NCBI RefSeq assembly: GCF_000745235.1
Contig: NZ_JQNL01000001.1
Coordinates: forward strand, 2,418,001-2,482,000
DNA length: 64,000 nt
Reading direction: 5' to 3'
Source: Luteibacter mycovicinus
GTDB lineage: Bacteria; Pseudomonadota; Gammaproteobacteria; Xanthomonadales; Rhodanobacteraceae
Position 1 is the stretch's first letter. Each line of letters opens with the position of its first letter. Below the pieces are notes generated by a model that searched no databases, had not been told where the DNA came from, and saw only the letters and a program-made list of their open reading frames with translations. This document shows positions 44,112 through 52,775 of this stretch, in pieces. The translations under genes and the position numbers were made by a program.

Positions 44112-44996
44112 ATGGATCTGCACGCCCTCTCGGACTTCAACGCCGTCGCGCTGCATGGTGGCTTCGGTGCGGCCAGCCGGGCCACGGGGCGACCCAAGGC
44201 GACCCTGTCGCGACGGGTACGCGAACTGGAGGATGTACTGGGAGCCCGGCTGATCGATCGCGGCGCAAGGCCATTTCGCCTGACCGATGAGGGAGCGACC
44301 CTGCATGCCGAGACGCGCGCCATGCTGGACCGGATCGACGACGTGGCGGCGGACCTCGCATCGGCGTCCGGCGCGCCTCGCGGAAAACTCCGGGTCAGCG
44401 CGCCGGTCCTGTTCGCCCATCGCGGGCTGGGTCGGCTGGCGGCGCGCTTCGCACAACGGTACCCCGGCGTGCAGCTGGACGTCGTGATCGACGATCGCTT
44501 CGTCGACCCGCTGAAGGATGGCTTCGACCTGGTCATTCGGGCCAACCCTGAGCCCAGCACGGATCTGGCCGGACGCTGCTTCCTTCGCGACCGGCCGACG
44601 GTCGCCGCGGTGCCGTCGCTGACGCGCCCGGCCGACGGCGGCGAGTTCCCGGCCATCGTCCTGCGCGCGGCCCAGGGTGCCGAGCCCTGGCGCGTGAGGG
44701 TGACCGATGGCGTGTCCACGCTGACGCCGCGCGAGGTGCTTCGTCTTTCGTCGATGGCGATGATTTACGACGCCGCGCTCGAGGGAATCGGCGCGGCGAT
44801 CCTCCCCGCGTCGCTCATCCGGAAGGACCTCGAGGAAGGCAGGCTCGTCGAGTGGGGGCGTCTCGACGGGCGCGGTCTGGAGGTCTGGGCGTTGTACCCG
44901 CCGCAGCGGCATGTCTCCCGTAAAGTCTCCGCCTTCATCGGCATGCTGGTCGAGCAGTTCAGGGATGCGTCGCCGTCGCACTTCGACGATATCTGA
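44112..44996 (+). CDS. LysR-family transcriptional regulator
   Basis: A 294-residue LysR protein. The helix-turn-helix is GGFGAASRATGRPKATLSRRVRELEDVLGARLIDR (about residues 15-50), followed by a substrate-binding domain (GKLRVSAPVLFAHRGLGRLAARFAQRYPGVQLDVVIDDR). ATG 44112 gives MDLHALSDFNAVALHG; an in-frame upstream ATG at 44061 would lie inside the operator-like repeat and was rejected. It is divergent from the intact NmrA-type reductase gene, its likely target. Confidence 0.9.
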   Translation: MDLHALSDFNAVALHGGFGAASRATGRPKATLSRRVRELEDVLGARLIDRGARPFRLTDEGATLHAETRAMLDRIDDVAADLASASGAPRGKLRVSAPVLFAHRGLGRLAARFAQRYPGVQLDVVIDDRFVDPLKDGFDLVIRANPEPSTDLAGRCFLRDRPTVAAVPSLTRPADGGEFPAIVLRAAQGAEPWRVRVTDGVSTLTPREVLRLSSMAMIYDAALEGIGAAILPASLIRKDLEEGRLVEWGRLDGRGLEVWALYPPQRHVSRKVSAFIGMLVEQFRDASPSHFDDI

Positions 44997-45067
44997 GACC
45001 CCGGTGCGTTGACACGTGGCGCTGTACCGACGAAAGTCGACCGTCATCCAATGTCGGGAGCGCGCCC

Positions 45068-46522
45068 TTGAATCGTCGTGACTTCGCGAAGGCGCTTGCC
45101 TTCGCCGGCACCATCGGGAGCGGCCTCTGGCCGGTTGCCAGGTCGACAGGGGCTCCGCTCATCGGCACGCGAGCGGGCGTCATCGTCGATCCGGTCCACA
45201 TGCAGCAGTTGCAGCAGTCCTTCCTCGACCTTCGCTTCGGCATGTTCATCCATCTGAATATGGCGACCTTCGAAGAACGCGAATGGGGCGATCCGCTGCT
45301 CTCGCCGAAGCTGTTCGATCCGAAGCATCTCGACACCGACCAGTGGGCGCGCGCGGCGACATCCGCGAACATGGGCTACGCGTGCCTGACCACGAAACAC
45401 CACGACGGCTTCTGCCTGTGGCCTACGAAAACCGGCAGCGCGAACGTCATGCAGTCGTCGTATCCGCACGATGTGGTGCGCCGCTACGTCGATTCGTTCC
45501 GAAAGGCCGGGCTCAAGGTCTGCCTGTATTTCTCGATCCTCGACCTGCGTCAGGACATCCGCGCGCGCACCGTCACACCCGAGAAGATCGCGCTGATCAA
45601 GGCGCAGCTCACCGAGCTGCTCACGGGCTACGGGCCGCTCACCGCGCTGATTCTCGATGGGTGGAACGCATCGTGGTCGCGCATTTCTTATGCTGAGTTA
45701 CCGTATCGCGAGATCTACGACCTGGTGAAGTCCCTGCAGCCGGACTGCCTGGTGACGGACCATAACGCGGGAAGCTATCCGGGCACGGCGCTCTACTACA
45801 CGGATATCAAACAGTACGAGCAGCACGCGGGCCAGAAGATTCCCGCGGACAGTCCGGTGCCGTCGCAGTCAGGTACGACGTTGCAAAGCGACTGGTTCTG
45901 GAAGAAGGCCTACCCCACCTCCGAGCTCGCCTCGGCGAAGACCATCGTCGACGAGTGGCTGGTGCCGTTCAACGAAAACCATTGCAACCTGATCCTCAAC
46001 GTGGCGCCCAATCGCGACGGCCGGTTCGACGACAACGCGGTGGCGCGGCTCGCCGAGATCGGTTCACTGTGGAAGAACACGGGCCCGGCGCCGAAGGTGG
46101 GTCGCGCGGTGCTCATCACCACGCCCGACCTGGCCGCCGGCAAGCCCGCCTGGGCCAGCGCCAGTGACGAGGCGGTGGGTCCCGATCTCGCGTTCGACGA
46201 TGATTACCGCTCGTACTGGCTGGCGGACAAGGGGAAGACCGACGGCTGGATTGAGATTCGATCTGAACAGCCGGTGTCGTTCAATACGATATCGATCGTC
46301 GAGCCGATACATGCCGATGGCTATGGCGATACTTCCAGGATCACCCGTTACAAGGTGGAGATGGAGCGTGACGGTGGCTGGGTGGAGATCGCCTCCGGCG
46401 GTACCCCGGCCCCTTACCAGTTTCACGAGATCGGGCGGGTCACGGCGAAACGGGTGCGACTGACGGTGTTCGGCAGGCAGCCCGGGGTGACGGAGCTGGG
46501 TCTGTACGACGAGCCGCGCTGA
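45068..46522 (+). CDS. Exported alpha-L-fucosidase, GH29, with C-terminal discoidin-like domain
   Basis: A 484-residue glycosidase. It starts with TTG at 45068, supported by GGGAG nine bases upstream. The N-terminus has a Tat-type signal (NRRDFAK, then AFAGTIGSGLW). The GH29 TIM barrel includes FGMFIHLNMATF, TTKHHDGFCLW, the likely nucleophile Asp197 in LILDGWNASW, and NLILNVAPNRDGRFD. The C-terminal 130 residues (from about ASASDEAVGPDLAFDDDYRSYW) resemble an F5/8 type C (CBM32) domain that binds galactosides or fucosides. It would release L-fucose from plant or microbial glycans in the periplasm. A TTGACA (-35-like) lies at 45009-45014 with a weak -10. No fucose catabolism genes are nearby. 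Confidence 0.88.
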   Translation: MNRRDFAKALAFAGTIGSGLWPVARSTGAPLIGTRAGVIVDPVHMQQLQQSFLDLRFGMFIHLNMATFEEREWGDPLLSPKLFDPKHLDTDQWARAATSANMGYACLTTKHHDGFCLWPTKTGSANVMQSSYPHDVVRRYVDSFRKAGLKVCLYFSILDLRQDIRARTVTPEKIALIKAQLTELLTGYGPLTALILDGWNASWSRISYAELPYREIYDLVKSLQPDCLVTDHNAGSYPGTALYYTDIKQYEQHAGQKIPADSPVPSQSGTTLQSDWFWKKAYPTSELASAKTIVDEWLVPFNENHCNLILNVAPNRDGRFDDNAVARLAEIGSLWKNTGPAPKVGRAVLITTPDLAAGKPAWASASDEAVGPDLAFDDDYRSYWLADKGKTDGWIEIRSEQPVSFNTISIVEPIHADGYGDTSRITRYKVEMERDGGWVEIASGGTPAPYQFHEIGRVTAKRVRLTVFGRQPGVTELGLYDEPR

Positions 46523-46617
46523 CTGAGTCCGGCCGCAGGAGCGATACCCTTCACACCTTTAAAACCAGTCACTTGCCACCATCTAAGCGGGCTGAGGGCC
46601 AGTCCCGGAGGTGAGTC

Positions 46618-46884
46618 ATGGCAACCGGATGGGCGGGTGACACCGCCGTACAGGACCAGATCGACGCGACCATCGAAGACGCCGTAAAACGGGCGCGCAG
46701 CCATATACCCAGCGGCCCGGGTCTCGAGCACTGCGAGGAGTGCGACAAACCGATTCCGGACGCGCGCCGCAAAGCGGTGCCTGGCGTACGCCTGTGCGTG
46801 GCCTGCCAGGAAGAGGCCGATCGCGAGGAAGCCAGCTTCAGCGGCTACAACCGCCGCGGCAGCAAGGATAGTCAGCTGCGTTGA
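46618..46884 (+). CDS. DksA/TraR-family C4 zinc finger protein (YbiI-like)
   Basis: An 88-residue protein with a four-cysteine zinc finger CEECDKPIPDARRKAV...CVACQ (Cys-x2-Cys ... Cys-x2-Cys) typical of the short TraR/YbiI branch of the DksA family. An N-terminal helix (DQIDATIEDAVKRARSH) precedes it. Such proteins may reach the RNA polymerase secondary channel; short members often lack the acidic tip of DksA. GGAGGTGA sits 6 bases before the ATG, one of the strongest ribosome sites in the window. The phosphatase gene starts 51 bp later on the same strand. Confidence 0.9.
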   Translation: MATGWAGDTAVQDQIDATIEDAVKRARSHIPSGPGLEHCEECDKPIPDARRKAVPGVRLCVACQEEADREEASFSGYNRRGSKDSQLR

Positions 46885-46934
46885 CCGCGCCCGGTACAAT
46901 CGCGGGCTCCCCCGCAGTACCGGCAGACATCCGT

Positions 46935-47543
46935 ATGCTCGAACACCTGATCCTCGCCCGTCACGGCGAAACCGAATGGAATGTGGCCGGACGCGCACAA
47001 GGCCGCGCGGACAGCCCACTTACCGTGGCGGGCATCGAACAGGCACGGTCGCTGGGACGCGTGCTCGCCGCGCGGGGCGTGGAGCACATCGTGACATCCA
47101 CGCTGGGGCGGGCCATGCACACGGGTGAAGTCGCCGCGGGCATCGTCGGTTGCACCATCACCGTGGACGCTCGTCTGGTCGAGCGGGCGTTCGGCGTGCT
47201 GGAGGGTCGTTCGGTCGCGGACGTGTTCGAGGAAGATCCGGCGATGGTCGCGGTGCTGCGTGGCCACGATCCCGCCGTCGCCGCCGTGGGCGGCGAGTCG
47301 CTGCATGAGGTGGCGTCACGTGTGCTTGACGCGCTGGCGGATATCCGTGCGTTGCCGTACCGGCGCGTGGCGGTGGTGACGCACGGGCATTGCATGACGG
47401 CGACGCTGGGTGCGCTTCTGAACGGTGGCGAGTACGCGAGTTACCGGCATGGCAATTGCGGATACACGCCGCTGGGGGTGAACTCGGACGGATTCATCGT
47501 CGACCGGTGGAACATCAGTCCGGTCGAGGTCGCGACGGCCTGA
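46935..47543 (+). CDS. Histidine phosphatase family protein
   Basis: A 202-residue enzyme of the phosphoglycerate-mutase-like (histidine phosphatase) superfamily. The catalytic motif ARHGETEWN is at residues 8-16; the second His is in VVTHGHCMTATL, and the acid is in LVERAFGVLEGRS. No long helical insert for a true cofactor-dependent mutase is present, so a small-molecule phosphatase (GpmB/CobC/SixA-like) is more likely. ATG 46935 (MLEHLILARHGE) was chosen; a longer in-frame TTG start at 46881 would overlap the zinc-finger gene. Substrate unknown. Confidence 0.88.
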   Translation: MLEHLILARHGETEWNVAGRAQGRADSPLTVAGIEQARSLGRVLAARGVEHIVTSTLGRAMHTGEVAAGIVGCTITVDARLVERAFGVLEGRSVADVFEEDPAMVAVLRGHDPAVAAVGGESLHEVASRVLDALADIRALPYRRVAVVTHGHCMTATLGALLNGGEYASYRHGNCGYTPLGVNSDGFIVDRWNISPVEVATA

Positions 47544-47662
47544 TTATCCCGGATCCTGCATCGTCTCATCCGCATCTCGTCGGATAGTCTTCACTCGCTT
47601 CCACCCCTAGCTTGGTAGTCGACCCGTCGCGCATCGCGACGACGCACTCCGAGGTGGGCACC

Positions 47663-48496
47663 ATGAGCAAGACCTGGTTCATTACCGGCACGTCCTCCGG
47701 CTTCGGCCGCCTTCTGACCGAAATGCTGCTGGCGCGAGGTGACCGTGTCGTCGGCACGCTGCGCCAACCCGGCGCCCTCGACGATCTCAAGACGCGGTAT
47801 GGCGACGCGCTCGATGTCGTCATCATGGACCTGACGAACACCGCGTCGATCCGCGAAGGCGTCCAGAAAGCCTTCGACGGAGGTCGCGTCGATATCGTTG
47901 TCAACAACGCGGGCTACGGGCTCTTCGGTGCGGCGGAAGAAGTCACCGACGAGCAGATCCAGCGCATCATCGATACCAATCTCATCGGATCCATCCAGGT
48001 CATCCGTGCCGCCATCCCCCGGCTGCGTGAGCAGGGTGGTGGCCGTATCGTGCAGGTGTCGTCCGAAGGCGGCCAGATCGCCTATCCCAACTTCAGCCTG
48101 TACCACGCATCGAAGTGGGGCATCGAAGGCTTCATTGAAGCGGTGCTGCAGGAGGTCGCATCGTTCGGCATCGATTTCCTCATCGTCGAACCGGGTCCGT
48201 CGAAGACCGACTTCGGCAAGGGCCTGGTGACGCCTGAGCCGATGGCCATCTACGATGACACCCCGGTGGGCGAGCTTCGCCGCGGCATCGTGTCAGGCGC
48301 CTTCGTCATCCGTGGCAATCCCGAAAAGATGGCGCGCGCGATGATCGAAACCGTGGACCTGGACAACCCACCACGCCGGCTGGTGCTGGGCGGCGACGCC
48401 TACGACCACGTCGAGGCCGGACTCAGCGCGCGCCTCGAGGAACTTCGCACGCAGAAACGTGGCGCATACGACGCCGACGACGACGTAACGGCGTGA
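47663..48496 (+). CDS. Short-chain dehydrogenase/reductase
   Basis: A 277-residue classical SDR. The cofactor site is TGTSSGFG (residues 7-14), NNAGYG follows, and the catalytic Ser and Tyr-x3-Lys are in VSSEGG and YHASK. Glycine-rich loop, size and FLIVEPGPSKTDF place it in the 'SDR family oxidoreductase' group that often works on quinones, sugars or aldehydes. GAGGTGG precedes the ATG at 47663; an upstream in-frame GTG would lengthen the N-terminus without adding conserved residues. Substrate unknown; the neighbours give no clue. Confidence 0.9.
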   Translation: MSKTWFITGTSSGFGRLLTEMLLARGDRVVGTLRQPGALDDLKTRYGDALDVVIMDLTNTASIREGVQKAFDGGRVDIVVNNAGYGLFGAAEEVTDEQIQRIIDTNLIGSIQVIRAAIPRLREQGGGRIVQVSSEGGQIAYPNFSLYHASKWGIEGFIEAVLQEVASFGIDFLIVEPGPSKTDFGKGLVTPEPMAIYDDTPVGELRRGIVSGAFVIRGNPEKMARAMIETVDLDNPPRRLVLGGDAYDHVEAGLSARLEELRTQKRGAYDADDDVTA

Positions 48497-48585
48497 ACGT
48501 GGCGACTGCCAGAACGAGCCACCCCCGGGTGCTGTCATGACATCTTCAAGTCATTGAAATAAAACCATAATATTCGGATTTTCGC

Positions 48586-48612
48586 TAAAGTCCCGGCACG
48601 CGGAGCCGATAG
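48586..48612 (+). promoter_or_regulatory. Sigma-28 (FliA) promoter of the chemoreceptor gene
   Basis: TAAAGTCC-N11-GCCGATAG matches the FliA consensus TAAAGTTT-N11-GCCGATAA at 13 of 16 positions with the exact spacer. It ends 30 bp before the chemoreceptor ATG, so the gene probably belongs to the late flagellar regulon. Confidence 0.85.
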
Positions 48613-48642
48613 GGAGGCACCCCCGCTCTCCCCGAGTGTGTC

Positions 48643-50214
48643 ATGCCCTTTCCTCGCTTCGCCCTGCCGACGCTCACCCTGCGTGCACGTCTTTCGCTTC
48701 GTCTCGCCGGCACGATCTTTTTGCTGCTGACGCTCTGGATCGTCGGCGGGGTGCAGCTTCGCACCGCCGACGACCGCCTGCAGTCCGTGGTGACAGACAC
48801 GCTGGCGCCCGTCGCCGATGTCGGTCACATCCAGAACGATTACAACGACCTGCTCGATGCGCTGGTGCATGCGACGCTGATGCGGTTGCCCTCCGCCGTC
48901 GACGACGCGGTCACCGCGATCGGCAGCAACCGCCATGACATCGACAAACAGTGGAAGTCGCTCACGGCCAGCGGCCTGGGCAAGGCGCAGGCCAAGCTGG
49001 TCACCCTGGCTGCCGAACACCGCAAGGCGGCCGATAAGGCGGTCGACGACGTCATCGAGCTGCTCAAGACGGAGCAGTTCGATCTGGCGCAGCTACAGCT
49101 TTCAAACGACGTCCAGTCGGCCGTCGGCCCCCTGAAGAGCGACTTCTCCAACCTCTTCGCGCTGGCGCTGGACAACGGCAAGGCCGAAGCCGCGGCACAG
49201 CGCGCCGACATTGCGAAGGGTGGCGTTTTCTCCGCGGTATTGCTCGGTATCGCTTTGCTGATCGCCAGCGTCATGGATGTCGCGATCATCCGCTCGCTTG
49301 GCCGGCGCCTGCGCCAGGCGGCGGACGTGGCAGCCTCCATCGCCGGTGGTACCCTGGGCACACGCGTCGAGATCGGTCGCGACGATGAGATCGGCAAGCT
49401 GCTGTCGTCGCTGGCGGCGATGGATGCCCAGCTCGGCAACGTGGTGACCCAGGTGCGCGACCGCGCCGACCACGTCGCTCACGCGGCCACCGGCATCGCC
49501 CGGGGTAACGAGGCGTTGAACGAGCGCACGCGCACGCAGTCCGCGCACGTCGACCTCACCACGGCCTCGATGAGCGAGATGGCTGGCGCGGTCTCGGACG
49601 GCCTAGTCCATGCGACCGCCGCCAGCCGTGCCGTCATCGACACCCGTGAGATGACGGACGAGGGCCACCGTGTGGCTCAGGATGCGGTCGGCAACATGCG
49701 CGAGATCCAGCGCACCAGCGAGCAGATGAGCGAGATGCTGGATCTGGTGGAGCAGATCGCCTTCCAGACCAACCTGCTCGCGCTGAATGCGGCGGTCGAG
49801 GCGGCGCGGGCGGGCGAACATGGCCGTGGCTTCGCTGTGGTCGCTTCCGAGGTCCGCGCACTGGCGCAACGCTGCGGCGCAACCGCCAGGGACATTCGTG
49901 CCCTGGTCGCGGCCAGCGATGAGGCGGTGCAAGCCGGCGTCGTGTCGGTGGATCGCGCGGGCCAGGTGCTGCACAGCATCGCGGACCGCGTGGTGACCCT
50001 CAGCGGTCTCGTCGCCTCGGTGATGGACGCCACCCGTGGACAGAGCGAAGGCATCGCACGCATCGGTGGGGCCATTCGTGGCATCGATGAGACGACACGC
50101 GAGAACGCGGCGCTCGTGCAGCAGGCGGCCTCGGCCAGTCACGCGATGCGCGAGAGCGCGGAAATCCTTCGCCGCGAGGTCGCCTACTTCGTGCTGGAAA
50201 GCGAGGCGGCGTAA
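48643..50214 (+). CDS. Methyl-accepting chemotaxis protein
   Basis: A 523-residue inner-membrane chemoreceptor. Helix 1 is at about residues 22-40 ([19 protein letters not shown]), a periplasmic four-helix-bundle sensor covers 41-190, helix 2 is at about 194-212 ([20 protein letters not shown]), then a HAMP domain and the cytoplasmic coiled coil. The highly conserved hairpin tip reads [23 protein letters not shown]...[15 protein letters not shown], which binds CheA and CheW. No C-terminal NWETF-like pentapeptide for CheR docking is present. The upstream sigma-28 promoter shows it is a flagellar-class gene. The ligand cannot be predicted. It is convergent with the cupin-DUF2867 gene. Confidence 0.95.
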   Translation: MPFPRFALPTLTLRARLSLRLAGTIFLLLTLWIVGGVQLRTADDRLQSVVTDTLAPVADVGHIQNDYNDLLDALVHATLMRLPSAVDDAVTAIGSNRHDIDKQWKSLTASGLGKAQAKLVTLAAEHRKAADKAVDDVIELLKTEQFDLAQLQLSNDVQSAVGPLKSDFSNLFALALDNGKAEAAAQRADIAKGGVFSAVLLGIALLIASVMDVAIIRSLGRRLRQAADVAASIAGGTLGTRVEIGRDDEIGKLLSSLAAMDAQLGNVVTQVRDRADHVAHAATGIARGNEALNERTRTQSAHVDLTTASMSEMAGAVSDGLVHATAASRAVIDTREMTDEGHRVAQDAVGNMREIQRTSEQMSEMLDLVEQIAFQTNLLALNAAVEAARAGEHGRGFAVVASEVRALAQRCGATARDIRALVAASDEAVQAGVVSVDRAGQVLHSIADRVVTLSGLVASVMDATRGQSEGIARIGGAIRGIDETTRENAALVQQAASASHAMRESAEILRREVAYFVLESEAA

Positions 50215-50221
50215 CGCTCGC

Positions 50222-51649
50222 TCACCATCCCGCGGGCATGGACGCCCGACGCGCGGCCGGCTCCTGCCTGCCGGCCGTTGCGAACGCATACTGCACGGCG
50301 CTGCGCAACACGACCGGGCTGACGTAGCGCCGGTGCACACCATCGATCAGTCGCAGATACGCACGGCCGAAGGCGTTGCGGCAGCGCACGCGGGTGCCGA
50401 GCGTGATGTCGACGCGCCCATCGATGACGCGCAGCGATACGCAGGAGCGGAAGGCGAGATGCTTGTCATCGGCGCCCAGAACCACCTGGGCGAACGTATC
50501 GCCTGCGTCGACGCGCTGGTCGAGTACCGGAAAGCGCCCGGCGAAGACATGCTTGTCCGCTGGCGCGAGCAGCGACGAGACCGGACATGCCAGCGGCGAG
50601 CGGCGCAGTCCCAGCGGCCGGACCAGCAGGTTGCGGAGCGCCATCAGCCGCGAGACGCCCGCCGGTGGATGTTGCACGAAGGCTTCGAGCAGATCGGCGA
50701 GTAGCACCGACGCCCTGGCGTGGAGGGGCTGCACGTCCGCCAGCGCAAGGCGAAAGCTGTCCTGGTGATCCATACGTCCGGCGAACTGGTCGCGCAGCAG
50801 CGAGTCCGCCTCCGGCTCGGCGAGTTCGATGACGGTATGCCAACCGTCGGTCCTGGCGAGAAAGCCGCCCGGGCGAGTCCAGCGGGCGAGCGCGGCGCGC
50901 GCCGCACCCACGACGCGGCGGGCGAATCCACACAGGGTGACCTGTAGCGAGCCGGGCGGCGCCTCGAGTGACAGCGATGCCTCGGGAACGTGCATGCTCG
51001 CCGCCGGCGTCCGCTCGAGCAGGGCCAGCACGGCATCCGGAAGCAGTTCGGTCAGTGAGGGGATGGTCGCGTCATCGGCCAGCACCCGGCGACGCGCCTC
51101 CTCGGTGAGGTCGCCACCGAGCTCGTTGGTATGGCACGACAGCGCGAAGAAGGCCGGGTGACCGGAACCCGCCCGCAGCGGCAGAAACTGATGCCAGGTA
51201 CCACCGCCGAAGCGCACGGTGAACATCGAGTCCGGCGGGATCTCCACATGACGCAGAGCACGCAGAAAGTGCGCCGGGTCGGCCTCGAGCTGGGCGGGCG
51301 TCGCCGTGCAGAAGCGCAGCAGTGCACCGCTGCTTCCCGATATCGCCGTGAAAACGCGGTGGCCCGCGTGCCGGTGGAAGGGGTGGCCGTCCGCGCCCAC
51401 GGCGAAGGTATAAAGGGAAGTCGGGTCGCCGTGTTCGAAATGCGTGCCGCCCAGCCTGGCCGAGGGTTCGTCGAGTTCGTCGACGAACGCGGCATGCGCC
51501 CGTTGACGCGCGGAGGACGCGGCTACCAGCTGGCTCCCCGCACCGTGTCCCAGCTGTGCGATCAATGAGATCTCGACCGGTACGCCACCCGCCGGCGAGG
51601 GCAGGGTGACGCTGGGAAACGATGCGACGGCGTGCGAACGATGCGACAT
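50222..51649 (-). CDS. Cupin and DUF2867 two-domain protein
   Basis: A 475-residue cytosolic protein. The N-terminal half looks like a cupin barrel: FHRHAGHRVFTAISGSSGALLRF, then RFGGGTWHQFLPL and FFALSCHTNELGG, with histidines placed to bind a metal. The C-terminal part (from about 330, SPLACPVSSLLAPADKHVFAG) matches DUF2867: GDTFAQVVLGADDKHLAFRSCVSLRV ... TRVRCRNAFGRAYLRLIDGVHRRYV. No biochemical role is known for DUF2867. GGGGAG precedes the ATG at 51649. It follows the ArsR gene by 32 bp and is almost surely repressed by it, pointing to a stress- or ligand-induced function. Catalytic activity is conjecture. Confidence 0.75.
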   Translation of the reverse strand: MSHRSHAVASFPSVTLPSPAGGVPVEISLIAQLGHGAGSQLVAASSARQRAHAAFVDELDEPSARLGGTHFEHGDPTSLYTFAVGADGHPFHRHAGHRVFTAISGSSGALLRFCTATPAQLEADPAHFLRALRHVEIPPDSMFTVRFGGGTWHQFLPLRAGSGHPAFFALSCHTNELGGDLTEEARRRVLADDATIPSLTELLPDAVLALLERTPAASMHVPEASLSLEAPPGSLQVTLCGFARRVVGAARAALARWTRPGGFLARTDGWHTVIELAEPEADSLLRDQFAGRMDHQDSFRLALADVQPLHARASVLLADLLEAFVQHPPAGVSRLMALRNLLVRPLGLRRSPLACPVSSLLAPADKHVFAGRFPVLDQRVDAGDTFAQVVLGADDKHLAFRSCVSLRVIDGRVDITLGTRVRCRNAFGRAYLRLIDGVHRRYVSPVVLRSAVQYAFATAGRQEPAARRASMPAGW

Positions 51650-51681
51650 GGAAACTCCCCTGTATCCCGTGACGGTGGCGA

Positions 51682-52002
51682 TCAGCCCGCGGTTTTCTTC
51701 GTGGACAACTTGCGCGATTCCCGCTTGAGCGGCTTGCCCACCGGGCAGATCTCGAAGGCGAAGCCGGTCAGCGTGTTGACCAGGCTGTCCCGGTTGAGCT
51801 GATAAACGACGAACTGGCCGCGCTTCTCGCTGGTCACCAGACCGGCGCCTTCCAGCACCGACAAGTGGCGCGAAATGGAGGGCGCGCTCATGTCGAAACG
51901 GCTGGCGATCTCGCCCGCGCTCAGCTCCGCGGCGGACAGGTACGCCAGGATCTCGCGGCGAGGCCGGGAAGCGAGCGCTTCGAAGACTTTGTCGATGGCC
52001 AT
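51682..52002 (-). CDS. ArsR/SmtB-family transcriptional repressor
   Basis: A 106-residue winged-helix repressor: VFEALASRPRREILAYLSAAELSAGEIASRFDMSAPSISRHLSVLEGAGLVTSEKRGQFVVYQL covers the whole DNA-binding fold. The usual metal-binding ELCVC motif of arsenic or zinc sensors is absent, and the only cysteine is near the C-terminus (FEICPVGK), so it belongs to the non-metal or thiol-sensing ArsR proteins (PaaX/YczG/SdpR-like). A perfect inverted repeat 13 bp upstream is its likely operator. It heads an operon with the cupin-DUF2867 gene. Confidence 0.9.
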   Translation of the reverse strand: MAIDKVFEALASRPRREILAYLSAAELSAGEIASRFDMSAPSISRHLSVLEGAGLVTSEKRGQFVVYQLNRDSLVNTLTGFAFEICPVGKPLKRESRKLSTKKTAG

Positions 52003-52014
52003 GTATTTCGCTAA

Positions 52015-52030
52015 TTAGCAAAGTTGCTAA
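52015..52030. promoter_or_regulatory. Perfect palindromic ArsR operator
   Basis: TTAGCAA-AG-TTGCTAA is an exact 7-2-7 inverted repeat 13-28 bp before the ArsR start codon, partly overlapping a second palindrome CTAATTAG (52011-52018). The position implies autorepression. Confidence 0.75.
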
Positions 52031-52072
52031 GTATCTAAGCGCATCCTGGTCCCGACGTCAACCGGTGGTCCG

Positions 52073-52690
52073 TCAGACGGTCTCGCGGACCGCTTTCAGG
52101 GTCTTGTACAACGTCGCGCGCGACAGCCCTAGCAGGGGCGCAACATAGGAAGCGGCGTTACGCACGTCGAACAGGCCGCGGCTCTCGAGCAGTCGCACGA
52201 GGGCCTCGCGCTGCTCGATCGCCATCACCGCCAGCGTCGTGCCGTGATCCGTGAGGAACTGCCCGACGAGATCGTTGACCTCCTCGCGCCAGTCGTTGCG
52301 AAAGAGCGCGGAGGGCTTTGCCTCGGTTTCACCGAACCGCAGGAAGTCCTTCGCCATGGCCTGCATCGACTCGAACATGCTGACGTCGACGTTGATGCAC
52401 AGCAGTCCCACGGCGCGTCGGCGCCCGTCGCGAAGCACGGCGGTGATCGACTTCAGTCGGCGTCCGTCCCAGTTCGTCTTGGAATACGGGCCGATCACCG
52501 CTTCGTCCAGCGATTCGATATCGTCCAGTTCCGTCAGCGAGTCATCGCCCGGATGACGCGGCGACAGACGGTTGGCGATGTGACGAATGGTTCCCGTACC
52601 GAGATCGTGGATCACGACCTCGGCATGTGGACGCAGCACGGTGGCGATCGCATCGGCAACGGGGACGAAGGCGGCAAGAAAATCGGACAT
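52073..52690 (-). CDS. YheO/DauR-type PAS and helix-turn-helix regulator
   Basis: A 205-residue transcription factor. The N-terminal YheO-like PAS domain shows FVPVADAIATVLRPHAEVVIHDL, GTGTIRHIANRLSPRHPGDDSLTE and SITAVLRDGRRRAVGLLCINVDVS. The C-terminal helix-turn-helix (about 165-200) reads SRGLFDVRNAASYVAPLLGLSRATLYKTL. DauR, the best known relative, represses D-arginine catabolism. Here the gene is divergent, across 85 bp, from an FAD monooxygenase, its most likely target, so the ligand may be that enzyme's substrate. Confidence 0.88.
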   Translation of the reverse strand: MSDFLAAFVPVADAIATVLRPHAEVVIHDLGTGTIRHIANRLSPRHPGDDSLTELDDIESLDEAVIGPYSKTNWDGRRLKSITAVLRDGRRRAVGLLCINVDVSMFESMQAMAKDFLRFGETEAKPSALFRNDWREEVNDLVGQFLTDHGTTLAVMAIEQREALVRLLESRGLFDVRNAASYVAPLLGLSRATLYKTLKAVRETV

Positions 52691-52775
52691 GCGCGGATCA
52701 TCGCCCGCGGCAATACATCGAGTCCAGTGTGGACATTTCGTCGTGTATCCTCACGTCATCGGAAGGAAGGGACGC

